60,175 nucleotides of DNA, taken from Bacteroidaceae bacterium (GTDB taxonomy: Bacteria; Bacteroidota; Bacteroidia; Bacteroidales; Bacteroidaceae). Below the pieces are notes generated by a model, which was given only the letters and a program-made list of their open reading frames with translations, made no database searches and had not been told where the DNA came from. Shown piece after piece: positions 17,767 through 27,666 of the stretch (position 1 is its first letter; every line of letters begins with the position of its first letter). The DNA lies in NCBI GenBank assembly GCA_017481875.1, contig JAFUOP010000004.1, positions 1 through 60,175 of the forward strand, in the 5' to 3' direction. The position numbers and the translations under genes were made by a program.

Positions 17767-20286
17767 TTATTGCTCTGTTTCTTGAATGTTGAATTTTAGT
17801 TTATCACCTTCTGCAACCACCACAATGTGGTCCCCGGCTTTCAATGAACCGCATAAAAGTAATTCCGATATTTCATCTTCAACATATGTTTGCAATGCTC
17901 GTTTAAGCGGGCGGGCACCGTACTGAATATCGTAACCTTTTTCTGCTAAATATTTTTTTGCTTCGGGGGTTACATCAATGCTATAACCAAGCTCTTCAAC
18001 GCGTTTGATAATCTGTTTAAGCTCTAAATCTACAATGTTTACTATGGCATCAAGCCCCAGCTGGTCGAAGTTTATAATCTCATCTATGCGGTTTATGAAC
18101 TCGGGCGCGAAGCGTTTGTTGAGTGCTTTTTGTATGACGCTGCGCGAATATTCTTTGTCGCCTGCACGCAGGTCTTTTGTAAAGCCTACGCCTGTGCCAA
18201 AGTCTTTTAATTCGCGTGTTCCCACATTTGATGTCATAATGAGCACTGTGTTGCGGAAGTCCACTGTGCGGCCATAGCTGTCGGTGAGACGGCCCTCGTC
18301 CATTACCTGCAACAATAGGTTGAATACATCGGTATGCGCTTTTTCTATCTCATCGAGCAGTACAATAGAGTATGGGCGACGGCGCACTTTCTCGGTGAGT
18401 TGCCCGCCCTCTTCGTAACCTACGTAGCCCGGAGGGGCTCCCACAAGGCGCGACACTGTGAATTTCTCCATATACTCGCTCATATCTACGCGTATGAGTG
18501 CGTCGGCTGAACCGAACATAAATTTTGCAAGTTCTTTTGCAAGCAGTGTTTTTCCTACACCCGTCGGCCCCAGGAACATAAATGTGCCAATAGGCTTGTT
18601 GGGGTTTTGCAGGCCCACACGGCTGCGTTGAATAGCTTTGGTAAGTTTCTCTATTGCACTGTCCTGCGCAATAACTCTTGCTTGAAGTTCCTCTTTCATA
18701 CCGCGCAAGCGTGTCCATTCGTCTTGCTGCATACGTTGCATAGGCACGCCCGAAATCATAGACACAACATTTGCAACGTGCTCTTCGGTAACAGTCTGTC
18801 GGTTGTATGCACGGCTCTTTTCCCATTCGGCTTTCATTGCGGCAAGCTCGGCTTGTAGTTGCTTCTCTCTGTCGCGACTGTTGGCTGCACTCTCAAAATC
18901 CTGACGCTTTACTGCATCGTTCTTCTCGCGGTTTACTTTGTCCAGCAGTGCCTCTTGTTCCTCAATCTCCTTGGGAACATTTATGTTGCTTATATGCATA
19001 CGTGCTCCCACTTCGTCCATTGCATCTATAGCTTTGTCGGGGAAACAGCGGTCCGTTATGTAACGGTCTGTCAATTTGACACACGCTTGCAATGCTTCAT
19101 CGGTGTATGTTACATTGTGGTGGCTTTCGTAACGCTCCTTGATGTTTTTGAGAATGGTGTAGGTGTCGTCGGCCGACGTTGGTTCTACAAGCACTTTTTG
19201 GAAACGACGCTCCAGTGCACCGTCTTTTTCAATGCTTTTGCGGTACTCGTCAATAGTGGTGGCACCAATGCATTGAATCTCACCACGTGCAAGGGCAGGT
19301 TTCAAAATATTGGCGGCGTCCATTGTGCCGGGTGCCGAGCCTGCACCTACAATGGTGTGTATCTCGTCTATGAAAAGAATTATATTGGGGTTCTTTTCCA
19401 TCTCGTTCATTATAGATTGCAGGCGTTCCTCAAACTGCCCGCGGTATTTTGTGCCGGCAACAACGGCTGTCATGTCGAGTGCCACAATGCGCTTGTCAAA
19501 AAGGGTGCGCGATGTTTTGCGTTCTATTATACGTTGTGCCAGCCCCTCAACAATAGCCGATTTTCCCACTCCGGGTTCTCCTATTAAAATAGGATTGTTT
19601 TTCTTGCGGCGGCTCAAAATCTGTGATATTCGCTCAATCTCCTTCTCGCGCCCTACAACCGGGTCGAGTTTTCCTTCTGCTGCTGCACGGGTAATGTCGG
19701 TGCCGAAGTTATCGAGTACAGGAGTGCTGTTGTTGGGTTTTTCGGTGCGTGTGTTTGTGCTGTTAAAAGGTTTGTGGCCGGCATTGTACGGGTTGCCCGG
19801 TGCAGTGTCTTCCTCTTCTTCATCGGGGTCGGTAAAGCCGAACCCGCCGGTGATGTCGGGTTTCATATTCTTAATGGCATCTACCACACGTGAATAATTT
19901 ACATTGTTGCTTTCCAGAATATTGGCGGCAAGGTTCTCCTTTTCTCTTAAAATGCCAAGCAATATATGTTCGGCATCGGTATCTTCCTTGAGACCTCTTG
20001 CTTCTAAGGTGCTGAAACGTAGTATTCTTGCTGCTTTTAACCCTAGCTCTATTTCTCCGTTGGCGGCTTCGCTATTGGCGGGTTCATTAATCTGTTTTTC
20101 TATGCAATCTTTTATGTTTGCAATATCTACATTGAACTTATTCAAGATATCTATTGCAGTGTTTTGTCCTTTTTTTATAATGCCAAGCAAAAGGTGTTCC
20201 GGGTTAATGGTCTTGCTATGCAAACGTTGCGCCTCGTCTTTGCTCAGTGATAATATTTCGGACATTCTTTGTGAAAAATCGTTCAT
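17767..20286 (-). CDS. clpC: ATP-dependent Clp protease ATP-binding subunit ClpC
   Basis: 839 residues. Domain order: double Clp N-domain (about 1-145), an acidic and Asn-rich linker (150-195), AAA+ D1 with Walker A GEPGVGKS (236-243), a UVR-type coiled-coil middle domain (about 440-490), AAA+ D2 with Walker A GPTGVGKT (about 572-579) and a C-terminal D2-small domain. The UVR segment marks ClpC rather than the ClpB disaggregase. It unfolds damaged proteins for ClpP. The gene is transcribed alone, ends in a strong hairpin before htpG, and has a sigma54-like promoter about 150 bp upstream. Confidence 0.96.
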   Translation of the reverse strand: MNDFSQRMSEILSLSKDEAQRLHSKTINPEHLLLGIIKKGQNTAIDILNKFNVDIANIKDCIEKQINEPANSEAANGEIELGLKAARILRFSTLEARGLKEDTDAEHILLGILREKENLAANILESNNVNYSRVVDAIKNMKPDITGGFGFTDPDEEEEDTAPGNPYNAGHKPFNSTNTRTEKPNNSTPVLDNFGTDITRAAAEGKLDPVVGREKEIERISQILSRRKKNNPILIGEPGVGKSAIVEGLAQRIIERKTSRTLFDKRIVALDMTAVVAGTKYRGQFEERLQSIMNEMEKNPNIILFIDEIHTIVGAGSAPGTMDAANILKPALARGEIQCIGATTIDEYRKSIEKDGALERRFQKVLVEPTSADDTYTILKNIKERYESHHNVTYTDEALQACVKLTDRYITDRCFPDKAIDAMDEVGARMHISNINVPKEIEEQEALLDKVNREKNDAVKRQDFESAANSRDREKQLQAELAAMKAEWEKSRAYNRQTVTEEHVANVVSMISGVPMQRMQQDEWTRLRGMKEELQARVIAQDSAIEKLTKAIQRSRVGLQNPNKPIGTFMFLGPTGVGKTLLAKELAKFMFGSADALIRVDMSEYMEKFTVSRLVGAPPGYVGYEEGGQLTEKVRRRPYSIVLLDEIEKAHTDVFNLLLQVMDEGRLTDSYGRTVDFRNTVLIMTSNVGTRELKDFGTGVGFTKDLRAGDKEYSRSVIQKALNKRFAPEFINRIDEIINFDQLGLDAIVNIVDLELKQIIKRVEELGYSIDVTPEAKKYLAEKGYDIQYGARPLKRALQTYVEDEISELLLCGSLKAGDHIVVVAEGDKLKFNIQETEQ

Positions 20287-20434
20287 ATCTTCTTCTCCTC
20301 AATCAAAAACAATAGGGTGAATAAATGGTTTTTCTAGTTGTTATTCCCTCGTGTCAAAATGTGGTTATCTTTTGACTTTGCGAAGATATAACCATAATTT
20401 TGTGTGGAAACAATATTTTTACATAAGAATTCTT

Positions 20435-20451
20435 ACAAAAACCGTGCCAAA
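20435..20451 (-). promoter_or_regulatory. sigma54-like promoter of clpC
   Basis: On the minus strand the sequence reads TTTGGCACGGTTTTTGT, with GG-N10-GT spacing and a near-perfect -24 element. The predicted start near 20424 leaves a leader of about 138 nt before clpC. Upstream DNA (20452-20580) is AT-rich, with no clear long palindrome. Confidence 0.6.
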
Positions 20452-20581
20452 CTCTTAAATTACTATAACAAATGCTATTTATTTTCTCTATTTTATATAA
20501 AATATCTTTTAAAATATTTTTCCCCTTCCCCTGATACTAATATTATTCTCGGTTTTTGAGCCTAATCCCGTTTTTTTTTCT

Positions 20582-20589
20582 TATTTTCG
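20582..20589 (+). promoter_or_regulatory. -7 promoter box of aspS
   Basis: TATTTTCG lies 37 bp before the aspS start and fits the TAnnTTTG/TAnnTTCG pattern. The 20287-20625 interval holds only this promoter and the clpC promoter, pointing in opposite directions. Confidence 0.5.
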
Positions 20590-20625
20590 CAAGTTAAAAC
20601 GTTTAATCAAAAAAAATAGTATAAA

Positions 20626-22389
20626 ATGTTTCGTACAAATACTTGTGGCGAACTTCGTTTGTCCGATGTAAATAAAACAGTTACTTTGAGTGGTTGGGTG
20701 CAACGTGCCCGCAAAATGGGTGGTATGACATTTGTCGATTTGCGCGACCGCTATGGTATAACTCAGTTGGTTTTCAGCGAGGATAGCAATGCCGAACTTT
20801 GCGAGAAGGCTTCGCACTTGGGCCGTGAATATGTTATTCAGGCAACAGGCGTGGTGAGTGAGCGACAGAGCAAGAATGCCAATATTCCCACCGGTGATAT
20901 TGAAATTATTGTTAGTGAGTTGAATATTTTGAATGAGGCTGTAACACCTCCTTTTACAATAGAGAACAACACCGATGGTGGCGACGATATACGTATGAAG
21001 TACCGCTACCTCGACCTTCGTCGCGAGGCTGTGCGTCGTAATCTTGAAATACGTCACCAGATGACAATGGAGGTGCGCCGCTACCTCGATTCTATGAACT
21101 TCATAGAGGTTGAAACACCTATGCTCATAGGTTCTACCCCCGAGGGTGCACGCGACTTTGTGGTGCCTTCTCGTATGAACCCCGGGCAGTTCTATGCACT
21201 GCCCCAGAGCCCGCAGTTGTTCAAGCAGTTGCTTATGGTGTCGGGCTTCGACCGTTATTTTCAAATTGTTAAATGTTTCCGCGACGAGGACCTGCGTGCC
21301 GACCGCCAGCCCGAGTTTACACAAATAGATTGTGAGATGAGCTTTGTGGAGCAAGAAGATGTCATCACTTTGTTCGAGGGTATGGCAAAGCACTTGTTCA
21401 AAACAATACGTGGCGTGGAGCTCACCGAGGCGTTCCCCCGTATCACCTGGCACGATGCTATGAAGTACTATGGCAGCGACAAGCCCGACACACGCTTTGA
21501 AATGAAGTTTGTGGAGCTTATGGATATAATGAAAGGCCACGGCTTCGGTGTCTTTGACAGTGCCGAGTACATTGGTGGTATCTGTGCAAAGGGTGCTGCA
21601 ACATACACCCGTAAGCAGCTCGATGCTCTCACCGATTTTGTGCGTCGCCCGCAGATTGGTGCAAAGGGTATGGTTTATGCCCGTGTGGAGGCCGACGGCA
21701 CAGTGAAATCGAGTGTAGATAAATTCTATTCGCAAGAGGTGTTGCAGCAGATGAAGACGGCTTTTGCTGCCGAGGCAGGCGACCTCATTCTCATTTTGAG
21801 TGGCGACGATGCTATGAAAACCCGTAAGCAACTGTGCGAGTTGCGCCTTGAGGTGGCACAGCAGCTTGGCCTGCGCGACAAGAACAAGTTCTCTTGTTTG
21901 TGGGTTGTGGATTTCCCCTTGTTCGAGTACAGCGAGGAGGAGGGCCGTTATATGGCTATGCATCACCCCTTCACATCACCTAAGCCCGAAGATATCCCCT
22001 TGCTCGACACCGACATGGGTGCCGTGCGTGCCAATGCCTATGATATGGTAATTAACGGTGTAGAAGTGGGCGGTGGCTCCATTCGTATATACGACAGCGA
22101 GCTGCAGAACAAGATGTTTGCTCTGCTTGGTTTCACACCCGAGCGTGCACAGCAGCAGTTTGGTTGGTTGCTCGATGCATTTAAGTATGGTGCACCTCCT
22201 CACGGTGGTCTTGCCTATGGCCTAGACCGTTGGGTGAGCCTCTTTGCCGGTTTGGATTCAATACGCGACTGCATTGCATTCCCCAAAAATAATTCGGGCC
22301 GCGACACAATGATTGATGCCCCCTCGGTTCTCGACCCCGCGCAGCTCGATGAACTTAATATTGCACTCGATTTAAAGGAGGGAAAATAA
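20626..22389 (+). CDS. aspS: aspartate--tRNA ligase
   Basis: 587 residues. N-terminal OB anticodon-binding domain (about 1-110, with [15 protein letters not shown]), class II catalytic core with motif 2 ([18 protein letters not shown]) and motif 3 (GLAYGLDRW), and the bacterial GAD insertion between them. The segment [16 protein letters not shown] is typical of bacterial AspRS. The enzyme charges tRNA-Asp in the cytoplasm. The stop codon overlaps the start of a small membrane-protein gene (TAATG), so the two are translationally coupled. Confidence 0.98.
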   Translation: MFRTNTCGELRLSDVNKTVTLSGWVQRARKMGGMTFVDLRDRYGITQLVFSEDSNAELCEKASHLGREYVIQATGVVSERQSKNANIPTGDIEIIVSELNILNEAVTPPFTIENNTDGGDDIRMKYRYLDLRREAVRRNLEIRHQMTMEVRRYLDSMNFIEVETPMLIGSTPEGARDFVVPSRMNPGQFYALPQSPQLFKQLLMVSGFDRYFQIVKCFRDEDLRADRQPEFTQIDCEMSFVEQEDVITLFEGMAKHLFKTIRGVELTEAFPRITWHDAMKYYGSDKPDTRFEMKFVELMDIMKGHGFGVFDSAEYIGGICAKGAATYTRKQLDALTDFVRRPQIGAKGMVYARVEADGTVKSSVDKFYSQEVLQQMKTAFAAEAGDLILILSGDDAMKTRKQLCELRLEVAQQLGLRDKNKFSCLWVVDFPLFEYSEEEGRYMAMHHPFTSPKPEDIPLLDTDMGAVRANAYDMVINGVEVGGGSIRIYDSELQNKMFALLGFTPERAQQQFGWLLDAFKYGAPPHGGLAYGLDRWVSLFAGLDSIRDCIAFPKNNSGRDTMIDAPSVLDPAQLDELNIALDLKEGK

Positions 22390-22553
22390 TGGCTGTGAAG
22401 AAGAAAAGCGAGGCGCGTATTGTCAAGGAGCGCAAACGCAAAGCCGACAAGAAGCGCAAGCAGATGTTGAAGCAGATTGCAGTTATTGTACTTATAGTGG
22501 TTCTTGCAGCAATGTTGATATTTGCTTTTGCTGCCACACCAAAGGCTGTGTAA
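22389..22553 (+). CDS. small basic single-pass membrane protein
   Basis: 54 residues, beginning [20 protein letters not shown]. The first 30 residues are extremely basic (KERKRKADKKRKQ), followed by one hydrophobic helix (about 31-48, IAVIVLIVVLAAMLIFAF) and a short tail. The start overlaps the aspS stop by one base (TAATG), and a strong terminator follows 17 bp after the stop, both supporting a real gene. I do not recognise a named family. The basic segment could contact membrane lipid, RNA or ribosomes, which is speculation. Confidence 0.7.
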   Translation: MAVKKKSEARIVKERKRKADKKRKQMLKQIAVIVLIVVLAAMLIFAFAATPKAV

Positions 22554-22569
22554 ATAACAGTTATATATA

Positions 22570-22606
22570 CTAAAAAATCCGTCGCAGACTGCGACGGATT
22601 TTTTAG
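22570..22606 (+). terminator. terminator of the aspS operon
   Basis: A perfect 16-bp inverted repeat (arms 22570-22585 and 22591-22606) has the core ccgtcgc/gcgacgg followed by T6. Confidence 0.9.
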
Positions 22607-22821
22607 TATATAAGTGTCAATGTTTTGCCAAAAACTTGGTTCGGTAGCAAAAAGGTGTTTGCACTCACCATACTCGCACTCTTTCCTGCAAATGCTCTGA
22701 TAAACACTGTGATTTTAACGGTGCCGGTTTCTTTTTTCGAATTACCATTGCAGGAGGTTTTTCGTTGCACAAAGGGCAGCGTGAGCGCACAGGTTATTAA
22801 AGAATCAATTTGTTATATACA

Positions 22822-22849
22822 AAGAATGCCGCGAATTCGCGGCATTCTT
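22822..22849. terminator. perfect 28-bp palindrome downstream of the DPP-IV gene
   Basis: The arms aagaatgccgcgaa and ttcgcggcattctt form a perfect palindrome 20 bp after the stop of the minus-strand peptidase gene. The interval 22607-22821 holds no gene I can support. Confidence 0.7.
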
Positions 22850-22868
22850 GCATTATATAAATTTACTT

Positions 22869-25073
22869 TTACTTCAAATTCTCGATGAAGAATTTGGCAA
22901 TGCGTGTAAAGAGGTGGAAACGAGTGTTGCTACCGTGATAAATACTGTGGTTGCTGTCGGGGTAGAGTGCCATTTCAAACTCTTTGTTTGCTTGGTTTAA
23001 TGCGTGTGTGTAAAGTATCATATTACGCAAGTGTACATTGTCGTCGGCTGTGCCGTGTATAAGCAGCAGCTTGCCATTGAGCTTGTCTGCATTTACAATG
23101 GCCGACCCTTTGTCGTAACCCTCTTTGTTCTCTTTGGGTGTGCGCATATAACGCTCTGTATAAACAGTGTCGTAGAAACGCCAGTCGGTGGGTGCTGCCA
23201 CTGCAACACCGGCCTTGAACACTGCGTCGTCCTGGCTCATAGACATAATGGTGTTGTAGCCGCCAAAGCTCCAGCCCCAAATACCAATGTTGTTTTTATC
23301 TACGTAGGGTAGTGAACCCAAGTATTTTGCAGCCTCTACTTGGTCGCCTGGCTCGTAAACGCCAATATTAAGGTATGTGCATTTGCCAAATTCAGTTCCA
23401 CGGCCACCGGTTCCGCGTCCATCGACACACGCCATTATAAAGCCCTCGTTTGCCATGTAACTCTCGAACATTGCGTTGCCGTAGTTTCCAATGTACCAAC
23501 TGTCGTTCACCTGTTGCGAGTAGGGGCCGCTGTACTGGAACATTACCACGGGGTATTGCTTGCTTGCATCGAAATCGGCGGGTTTTATCAGCCAACCATT
23601 GAGCTGTGTGCCATCGCTGGTGTTGAAGGTGAAGAACTCCTTGGTAGGCATGTTGAACTTGGCAAGGCTCTCCACAAGGGCTTTGTTGTCGATAAGTGTC
23701 TTTATAGTCTTGCCACTGTTGTCGTTTGTTGTTACTATGTGCGGGGTGTTAATGTTCGAGAATGTGTTAATGAAATATTTCAACCCATTGCTGAACACCG
23801 CGCTGTTGCTGCCCACGCCCTTGGTCAATTGCGTCTTTTTGCCTTTGGCATTTACCTTATATATATTGTCGCGCAGGGGGCTGCCCTCGTTGCTGCGGTA
23901 GTAGAATTCGTTTTTCTTCTTGTCCCAGCCAAAGAACTCTTTTACCTCAAAATTGCCTTCGGTTATGGGGCGCACAAGTTCTCCTCCTGTGGTGTAGAGG
24001 TATAGGTGGTTATAGCCGCTACGCTCGCTGTGGAGTATAAAGTGGTTGCCAATGAACTCAATGTTTGCATATACCTGCTCGTTTAGGTAGGTGTCGCTCT
24101 CTTCGCGTACAATGCGTTTGCTTATGCCCGAAAGAGGGTTCACTGTAAAAATATCCATTATATTTTGGTGGCGGTTCAGTGTGAGCACAGCGAGTGTGTT
24201 GGCGTCGTCGGTGAATTTTATGCGTGGAATGTAGCCCTCTTCGGGAATGGGTACATCTAATTGACGTGTCTTGCGGCTCTTTATGTCGAATGAGTGAACC
24301 GAAATCTTTGAGTTTGCAGCTCCTGCTACAGGGTATTTGAAACTGTATGGTTCGCAGAAGGGTATCATTGAGGTATTTTCTTTGCCCCCGGGCAGGTACA
24401 TAGGCATGTCGTACATCATTACCTCGCTCTCGTCATATTTTACATATGCAATAACCTTGCTGTCGGCACTGAAGTCATATGAACAGTTGGTCATAAACTC
24501 CTCTTCATTTACCCAGTCGGGTATTCCGTTTATTATCTTGCCGGCTGCACCGTCGGTAGTTATCTGCGACTCGCTGTTGTCGAACAGCAGCTTCACAAGG
24601 AATATGTCGTTGTTGCGCACAAATGCAATCATGGTGCCGTCGGGCGAGAATTTAGGTACCTGCTGGGCTCCGTTCTGCGATAGTGGGGCTACTTTGTTGT
24701 TTTTGCGCGAGAATATATAGTGCTCGGCGGTGAAGGAGTTGCGATAGATTCCCACTGTGCTTGTTTGCAACAGAATGCGGCTCTCGTCGGGCGAGAATTG
24801 GTAGCCGTCGATACGTGTCTTGTCGAAACCGCGTGCTGTGGCTGCGTTGAAGAGAGTATCTACAATGCTGCCGTCTTTAAACGAGCCCATAAGAATCATT
24901 GAACGGTCGCTGCTCATGCGGGCAAAGTGTTCTCCGTCGGCCATAGGTTGTATGGCTGCATAAGTCTGTGGCCAATAACCACCGTACATGGCATCGGTGA
25001 GCTTGAACTTGTCGCCGGCCTGTGTTGCAGTAGCGGCAATAAGTGTGATGAAGAGTGTGAGTAATTTTTTCAT
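22869..25073 (-). CDS. dipeptidyl peptidase IV-like serine peptidase (S9B)
   Basis: 734 residues. A signal peptide ends near ATQA at residue 19, then an eight-bladed beta-propeller (about 40-490) and an alpha/beta-hydrolase domain. The catalytic triad is visible: S602 in GWSFGGY, the Asp pair D677/D678 in HGTADDNVH and H709 in DSNHSIYHG. The propeller carries the substrate-amine-binding glutamates in DWVNEEEF (190-192), as in DPP-IV. It removes X-Pro or X-Ala dipeptides from the N-terminus of peptides in the periplasm or at the surface. Bacteroidales use such enzymes to feed on peptides. The gene is monocistronic. Confidence 0.94.
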   Translation of the reverse strand: MKKLLTLFITLIAATATQAGDKFKLTDAMYGGYWPQTYAAIQPMADGEHFARMSSDRSMILMGSFKDGSIVDTLFNAATARGFDKTRIDGYQFSPDESRILLQTSTVGIYRNSFTAEHYIFSRKNNKVAPLSQNGAQQVPKFSPDGTMIAFVRNNDIFLVKLLFDNSESQITTDGAAGKIINGIPDWVNEEEFMTNCSYDFSADSKVIAYVKYDESEVMMYDMPMYLPGGKENTSMIPFCEPYSFKYPVAGAANSKISVHSFDIKSRKTRQLDVPIPEEGYIPRIKFTDDANTLAVLTLNRHQNIMDIFTVNPLSGISKRIVREESDTYLNEQVYANIEFIGNHFILHSERSGYNHLYLYTTGGELVRPITEGNFEVKEFFGWDKKKNEFYYRSNEGSPLRDNIYKVNAKGKKTQLTKGVGSNSAVFSNGLKYFINTFSNINTPHIVTTNDNSGKTIKTLIDNKALVESLAKFNMPTKEFFTFNTSDGTQLNGWLIKPADFDASKQYPVVMFQYSGPYSQQVNDSWYIGNYGNAMFESYMANEGFIMACVDGRGTGGRGTEFGKCTYLNIGVYEPGDQVEAAKYLGSLPYVDKNNIGIWGWSFGGYNTIMSMSQDDAVFKAGVAVAAPTDWRFYDTVYTERYMRTPKENKEGYDKGSAIVNADKLNGKLLLIHGTADDNVHLRNMILYTHALNQANKEFEMALYPDSNHSIYHGSNTRFHLFTRIAKFFIENLK

Positions 25074-25211
25074 TGTATTTTTTTTATAAATTATTGCATT
25101 TATGTTTGTGGTTACGAAGATAGTTAATCTTTTTTATATTAGCCCCCGAAAAGAGAGGTATAATCGTTCTGTTTTTTGTAATTTTGCAGTAAACCGCGAA
25201 TTTTATTCTAT

Positions 25212-26144
25212 ATGAGTGTTGTTGAGCGTTTTTATTACAATGACTTTGGAAGTTACTTGCAAAAACAGTTCCCTTTCAAAGTGCAAAAGATAACTCTTGA
25301 TGGTGGTTTCACCTGCCCCAATCGCGATGGCACAAAGGGGTGGGGTGGCTGCACATATTGCAATAACCGCACCTTTAACCCGGCCTACTGCCATAGAAAT
25401 AAACCTATTGCCCGGCAGATGCGTGAGGGCATAGCTTTTTTTGCACACAAATACCCGCAAATGCGTTATCTTGCCTATTTTCAGGCCTATACAAATACTT
25501 ATGAATCACTTGCTGTGTTGCAGAAACGCTACGAAGAGGCTTTGGTTGTTGAGGGCTGTGTGGGCATTGTTATTGGTACCCGCCCCGATTGTATGCCACC
25601 CTCTCTGCTTGCCTACCTGCAAGAGCTTGCGCAGCGCACATTCGTTCTTGTGGAGTACGGCATTGAGAGTTGTAGCGATGCCACCCTGCTACGCATAAAT
25701 CGCGGGCACGACTATGCCACGGTGGTTGATGCCGTAGAGCGCACGGCAGCCTGCGGAATTCCGGTGGGCGGGCACATAATACTTGGCTTGCCGGGCGAGG
25801 ACAAGGCTGAACTTATGCGGCAAGCAACTGAACTTTCAAAATTGCCATTAACAACGCTTAAAATGCATCAGTTACAGCTGATACGTGGCACTCGTATGGC
25901 CGAAGAGTATGCCGAGCAACCAAGTGATTTTCACCTCTTCTCTCTCAATGATTATGTAGAAACCGTTGTGGATTATATAGAACGTTTACGCCCCTCGCTT
26001 GTGCTCGAACGCTTTGCATCGCAATCGCCCAAAGAGTTGCTTGTTGCGCCCGACTGGGGCATAAAAAACTATGAGCTTGTGGAGAAGGTAAAGAAACGTA
26101 TGCGTGAACGTGATACCTGGCAAGGAAGGCTGTACGGGCTTTAA
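25212..26144 (+). CDS. TIGR01212-family (YhcC) radical SAM protein
   Basis: 310 residues. The iron-sulfur cluster motif is CX11CX2C (C35, C47, C50, within CPNRDGTKGWGGCTYC), which is diagnostic of the YhcC/TIGR01212 family rather than the common CX3CX2C. Further family segments are QAYTNTY, GTRPDC, EYGIESC and GGHIILGLPGE. It is a cytoplasmic radical S-adenosylmethionine enzyme, possibly acting on tRNA, but the substrate of the family was not settled to my knowledge. The gene is alone, with a perfect terminator palindrome after it. Confidence 0.93.
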   Translation: MSVVERFYYNDFGSYLQKQFPFKVQKITLDGGFTCPNRDGTKGWGGCTYCNNRTFNPAYCHRNKPIARQMREGIAFFAHKYPQMRYLAYFQAYTNTYESLAVLQKRYEEALVVEGCVGIVIGTRPDCMPPSLLAYLQELAQRTFVLVEYGIESCSDATLLRINRGHDYATVVDAVERTAACGIPVGGHIILGLPGEDKAELMRQATELSKLPLTTLKMHQLQLIRGTRMAEEYAEQPSDFHLFSLNDYVETVVDYIERLRPSLVLERFASQSPKELLVAPDWGIKNYELVEKVKKRMRERDTWQGRLYGL

Positions 26145-26178
26145 ATAAAACAAGAGTTCACGTGTGAACCTTGTAGAT

Positions 26179-26212
26179 AAAACACAAAATGACAATTGTC
26201 ATTTTGTGTTTT
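26179..26212. terminator. bidirectional terminator palindrome
   Basis: A perfect 34-bp palindrome (17 bp per arm, core aatgacaattgtcatt) with A-rich and T-rich ends lies between the convergent radical SAM gene and ispE. Confidence 0.85.
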
Positions 26213-26219
26213 TAGAAAT

Positions 26220-27050
26220 TCATTCGCACTTGCTGCACCAGCAGAACATACCGGGGAACGCCGCCTTAATATCTTCCACGCTATGCTCCTCTTTGAAAAT
26301 ACCAAAGAACGATGAGCCAGAACCCGACATAGATGCATACACTGCCCCCATAGCGTATAGCTTCTCTTTTATGACCTCGCACGCAGGGTGTTTGGCAAAC
26401 ACGCTCTTTTCAAAGTCGTTCTTCATAGCTCCCTTCCACTGCTCGACGGGCAGGGTGGCAATGTGGGTGAGGGGTGTTGCGGGTGCGGCAGGCACCACAA
26501 GCGAGTAGGCCTCTTTGGTGGATATATGAATGTCGGGCTTCACCAATACTAGGTGGTAGCCCGCGAGGCTGCAAGGGGTGGGGGATAGTATATTACCGAT
26601 TCCTGTGGCATATGCGGGTGTGTTCCTTATGAAGAAGGCGCAGTCGGCCCCAAGGCGTGCGGCATACTCCTCCAACTGCTCGTCGGTGAGCCCTAGTGCG
26701 GCAATCTCGTTAAGCATTTTAAGTGCAAAGGCGGCGTCGGCCGAGCCACCTCCCAGGCCTGCACCGGTGGGTATGTGCTTGTAGAGCGAAATATCCACTT
26801 TGGGCAGTTTGTGGTCGGCTGCAAGAATCTTGTATGCCTTCACTACGAGGTTGTCGTCGTCGATGCCATCGAACCTGGCGTTGAACATCTTGAATGTATA
26901 AGCCGGGGCCTCCTCATCGGCAGGTGTTATCTCCAGAATATCCTGCAGGGGAATGGGGTAGAAGATGGTTTCAAGGTTGTGGTAACCGTCGGGGCGGCGT
27001 TCCACAACGTCGAGCCCCAAGTTTATTTTTGCGTTTGGAAAGGTAATCAT
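26220..27050 (-). CDS. ispE: 4-diphosphocytidyl-2-C-methyl-D-erythritol kinase
   Basis: 276 residues from the ATG at 27050. The frame stays open 102 nt further upstream, but the family start MITFPNAKINLGL is here and a promoter box (27075-27082) lies just ahead. It is a GHMP kinase of the methylerythritol phosphate pathway of isoprenoid synthesis. K8 lies in AKINLGL, and the ATP-binding motif PTGAGLGGGSADA spans about 94-106. The C-terminal motif MSGSGSSFFG is intact. The gene stands alone. Confidence 0.97.
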   Translation of the reverse strand: MITFPNAKINLGLDVVERRPDGYHNLETIFYPIPLQDILEITPADEEAPAYTFKMFNARFDGIDDDNLVVKAYKILAADHKLPKVDISLYKHIPTGAGLGGGSADAAFALKMLNEIAALGLTDEQLEEYAARLGADCAFFIRNTPAYATGIGNILSPTPCSLAGYHLVLVKPDIHISTKEAYSLVVPAAPATPLTHIATLPVEQWKGAMKNDFEKSVFAKHPACEVIKEKLYAMGAVYASMSGSGSSFFGIFKEEHSVEDIKAAFPGMFCWCSKCE

Positions 27051-27074
27051 AGCTTTCGTCTTTTTCTCTTGTGG

Positions 27075-27082
27075 CAAAAATA
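27075..27082 (-). promoter_or_regulatory. -7 promoter box of ispE
   Basis: On the minus strand it reads TATTTTTG, a match to TAnnTTTG, 25 bp before the ispE start codon. Confidence 0.6.
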
Positions 27083-27138
27083 ACCCTTTAATTCTTTTTT
27101 TGCAATAGCAGCCTGCTTGGCTACTTAAATGCCCGTGT

Positions 27139-27245
27139 GTGCGCTTTCGCACGCGCAGTGTGCATTATCGCACACTCTAGAGGTGCTGCGTGGCGTGCTA
27201 ATGCGCTGTTTATTACTGCATTATCGTTTTGGCACGCTTTTTGTG
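27139..27245 (+). promoter_or_regulatory. upstream sigma54-like promoter with two inverted repeats
   Basis: TTGGCACGCTTTTTGTG at 27229-27245 has GG-N10-GT spacing. Upstream lie two inverted repeats: gtgcg/cgcac (27139-27152) and agtgtgc/gcacact (27157-27176), centred about 90-110 bp before the predicted start near 27255. This is where sigma54 activators bind. No convincing gene follows before the thioredoxin cluster, so this promoter would give a leader of about 465 nt or a noncoding RNA. Confidence 0.5.
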
Positions 27246-27602
27246 TATGCATTTATGTGTGGTCTGCAAAAATATAAAATATAAATTTTAGAACTCTAAA
27301 ATCCTTTTTTTAGATCTATTTTTATGCAGTACGTGGCTTCTGTTTTATATTTGTGCAATAAATGCGGGTGCAAAGTATAAGAATTTGTTTATGGAATTTT
27401 GTAACCTATTTTCATTATAGGTGTCTATATGTAAAAGGAATCTCACTTTGTTTTAACAAATTTTAACAGGGGGGGTAAATGTATGAATGAAGGAAATTAT
27501 ATTTGCAGGGTAAATGATATTGCAAACGAATTGCAAATTTGGCATTTGCTGTTTACACCTAATATCTATGTTACTTTGTATTACAGTGTTGCAAAACCGT
27601 AC

Positions 27603-27628
27603 ACCATTGTCCGCAAACGGACAATGGT
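27603..27628 (+). promoter_or_regulatory. candidate activator-binding palindrome
   Basis: accattgtccg and cggacaatggt are perfect 11-bp inverted arms around caaa. The centre is about 78 bp upstream of the predicted start of the sigma54-like promoter at 27667, the typical position of an enhancer-binding site. It is too far from any stop codon to be a terminator and is not followed by a T-run. Confidence 0.55.
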
Positions 27629-27666
27629 AGAAATGATAAACTATTATTAACCAATGTATTAAATTT

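Noticed and set aside
20581-21966. 461-codon open frame antisense to aspS
   Set aside because: It mirrors a high-confidence gene; the translation is rich in Cys and His in a way typical of a shadow frame, and no domain is visible.
22625-22888. 87-codon open frame between aspS operon and DPP-IV gene
   Set aside because: It runs through the terminator palindrome and into the end of the minus-strand peptidase gene; there is no ribosome-binding site.
27483-27650. 55-codon open frame between the two sigma54 promoters
   Set aside because: It has a G-rich stretch upstream but no recognisable sequence features, and its end contains the activator-like palindrome. It is kept as noncoding unless shown otherwise.
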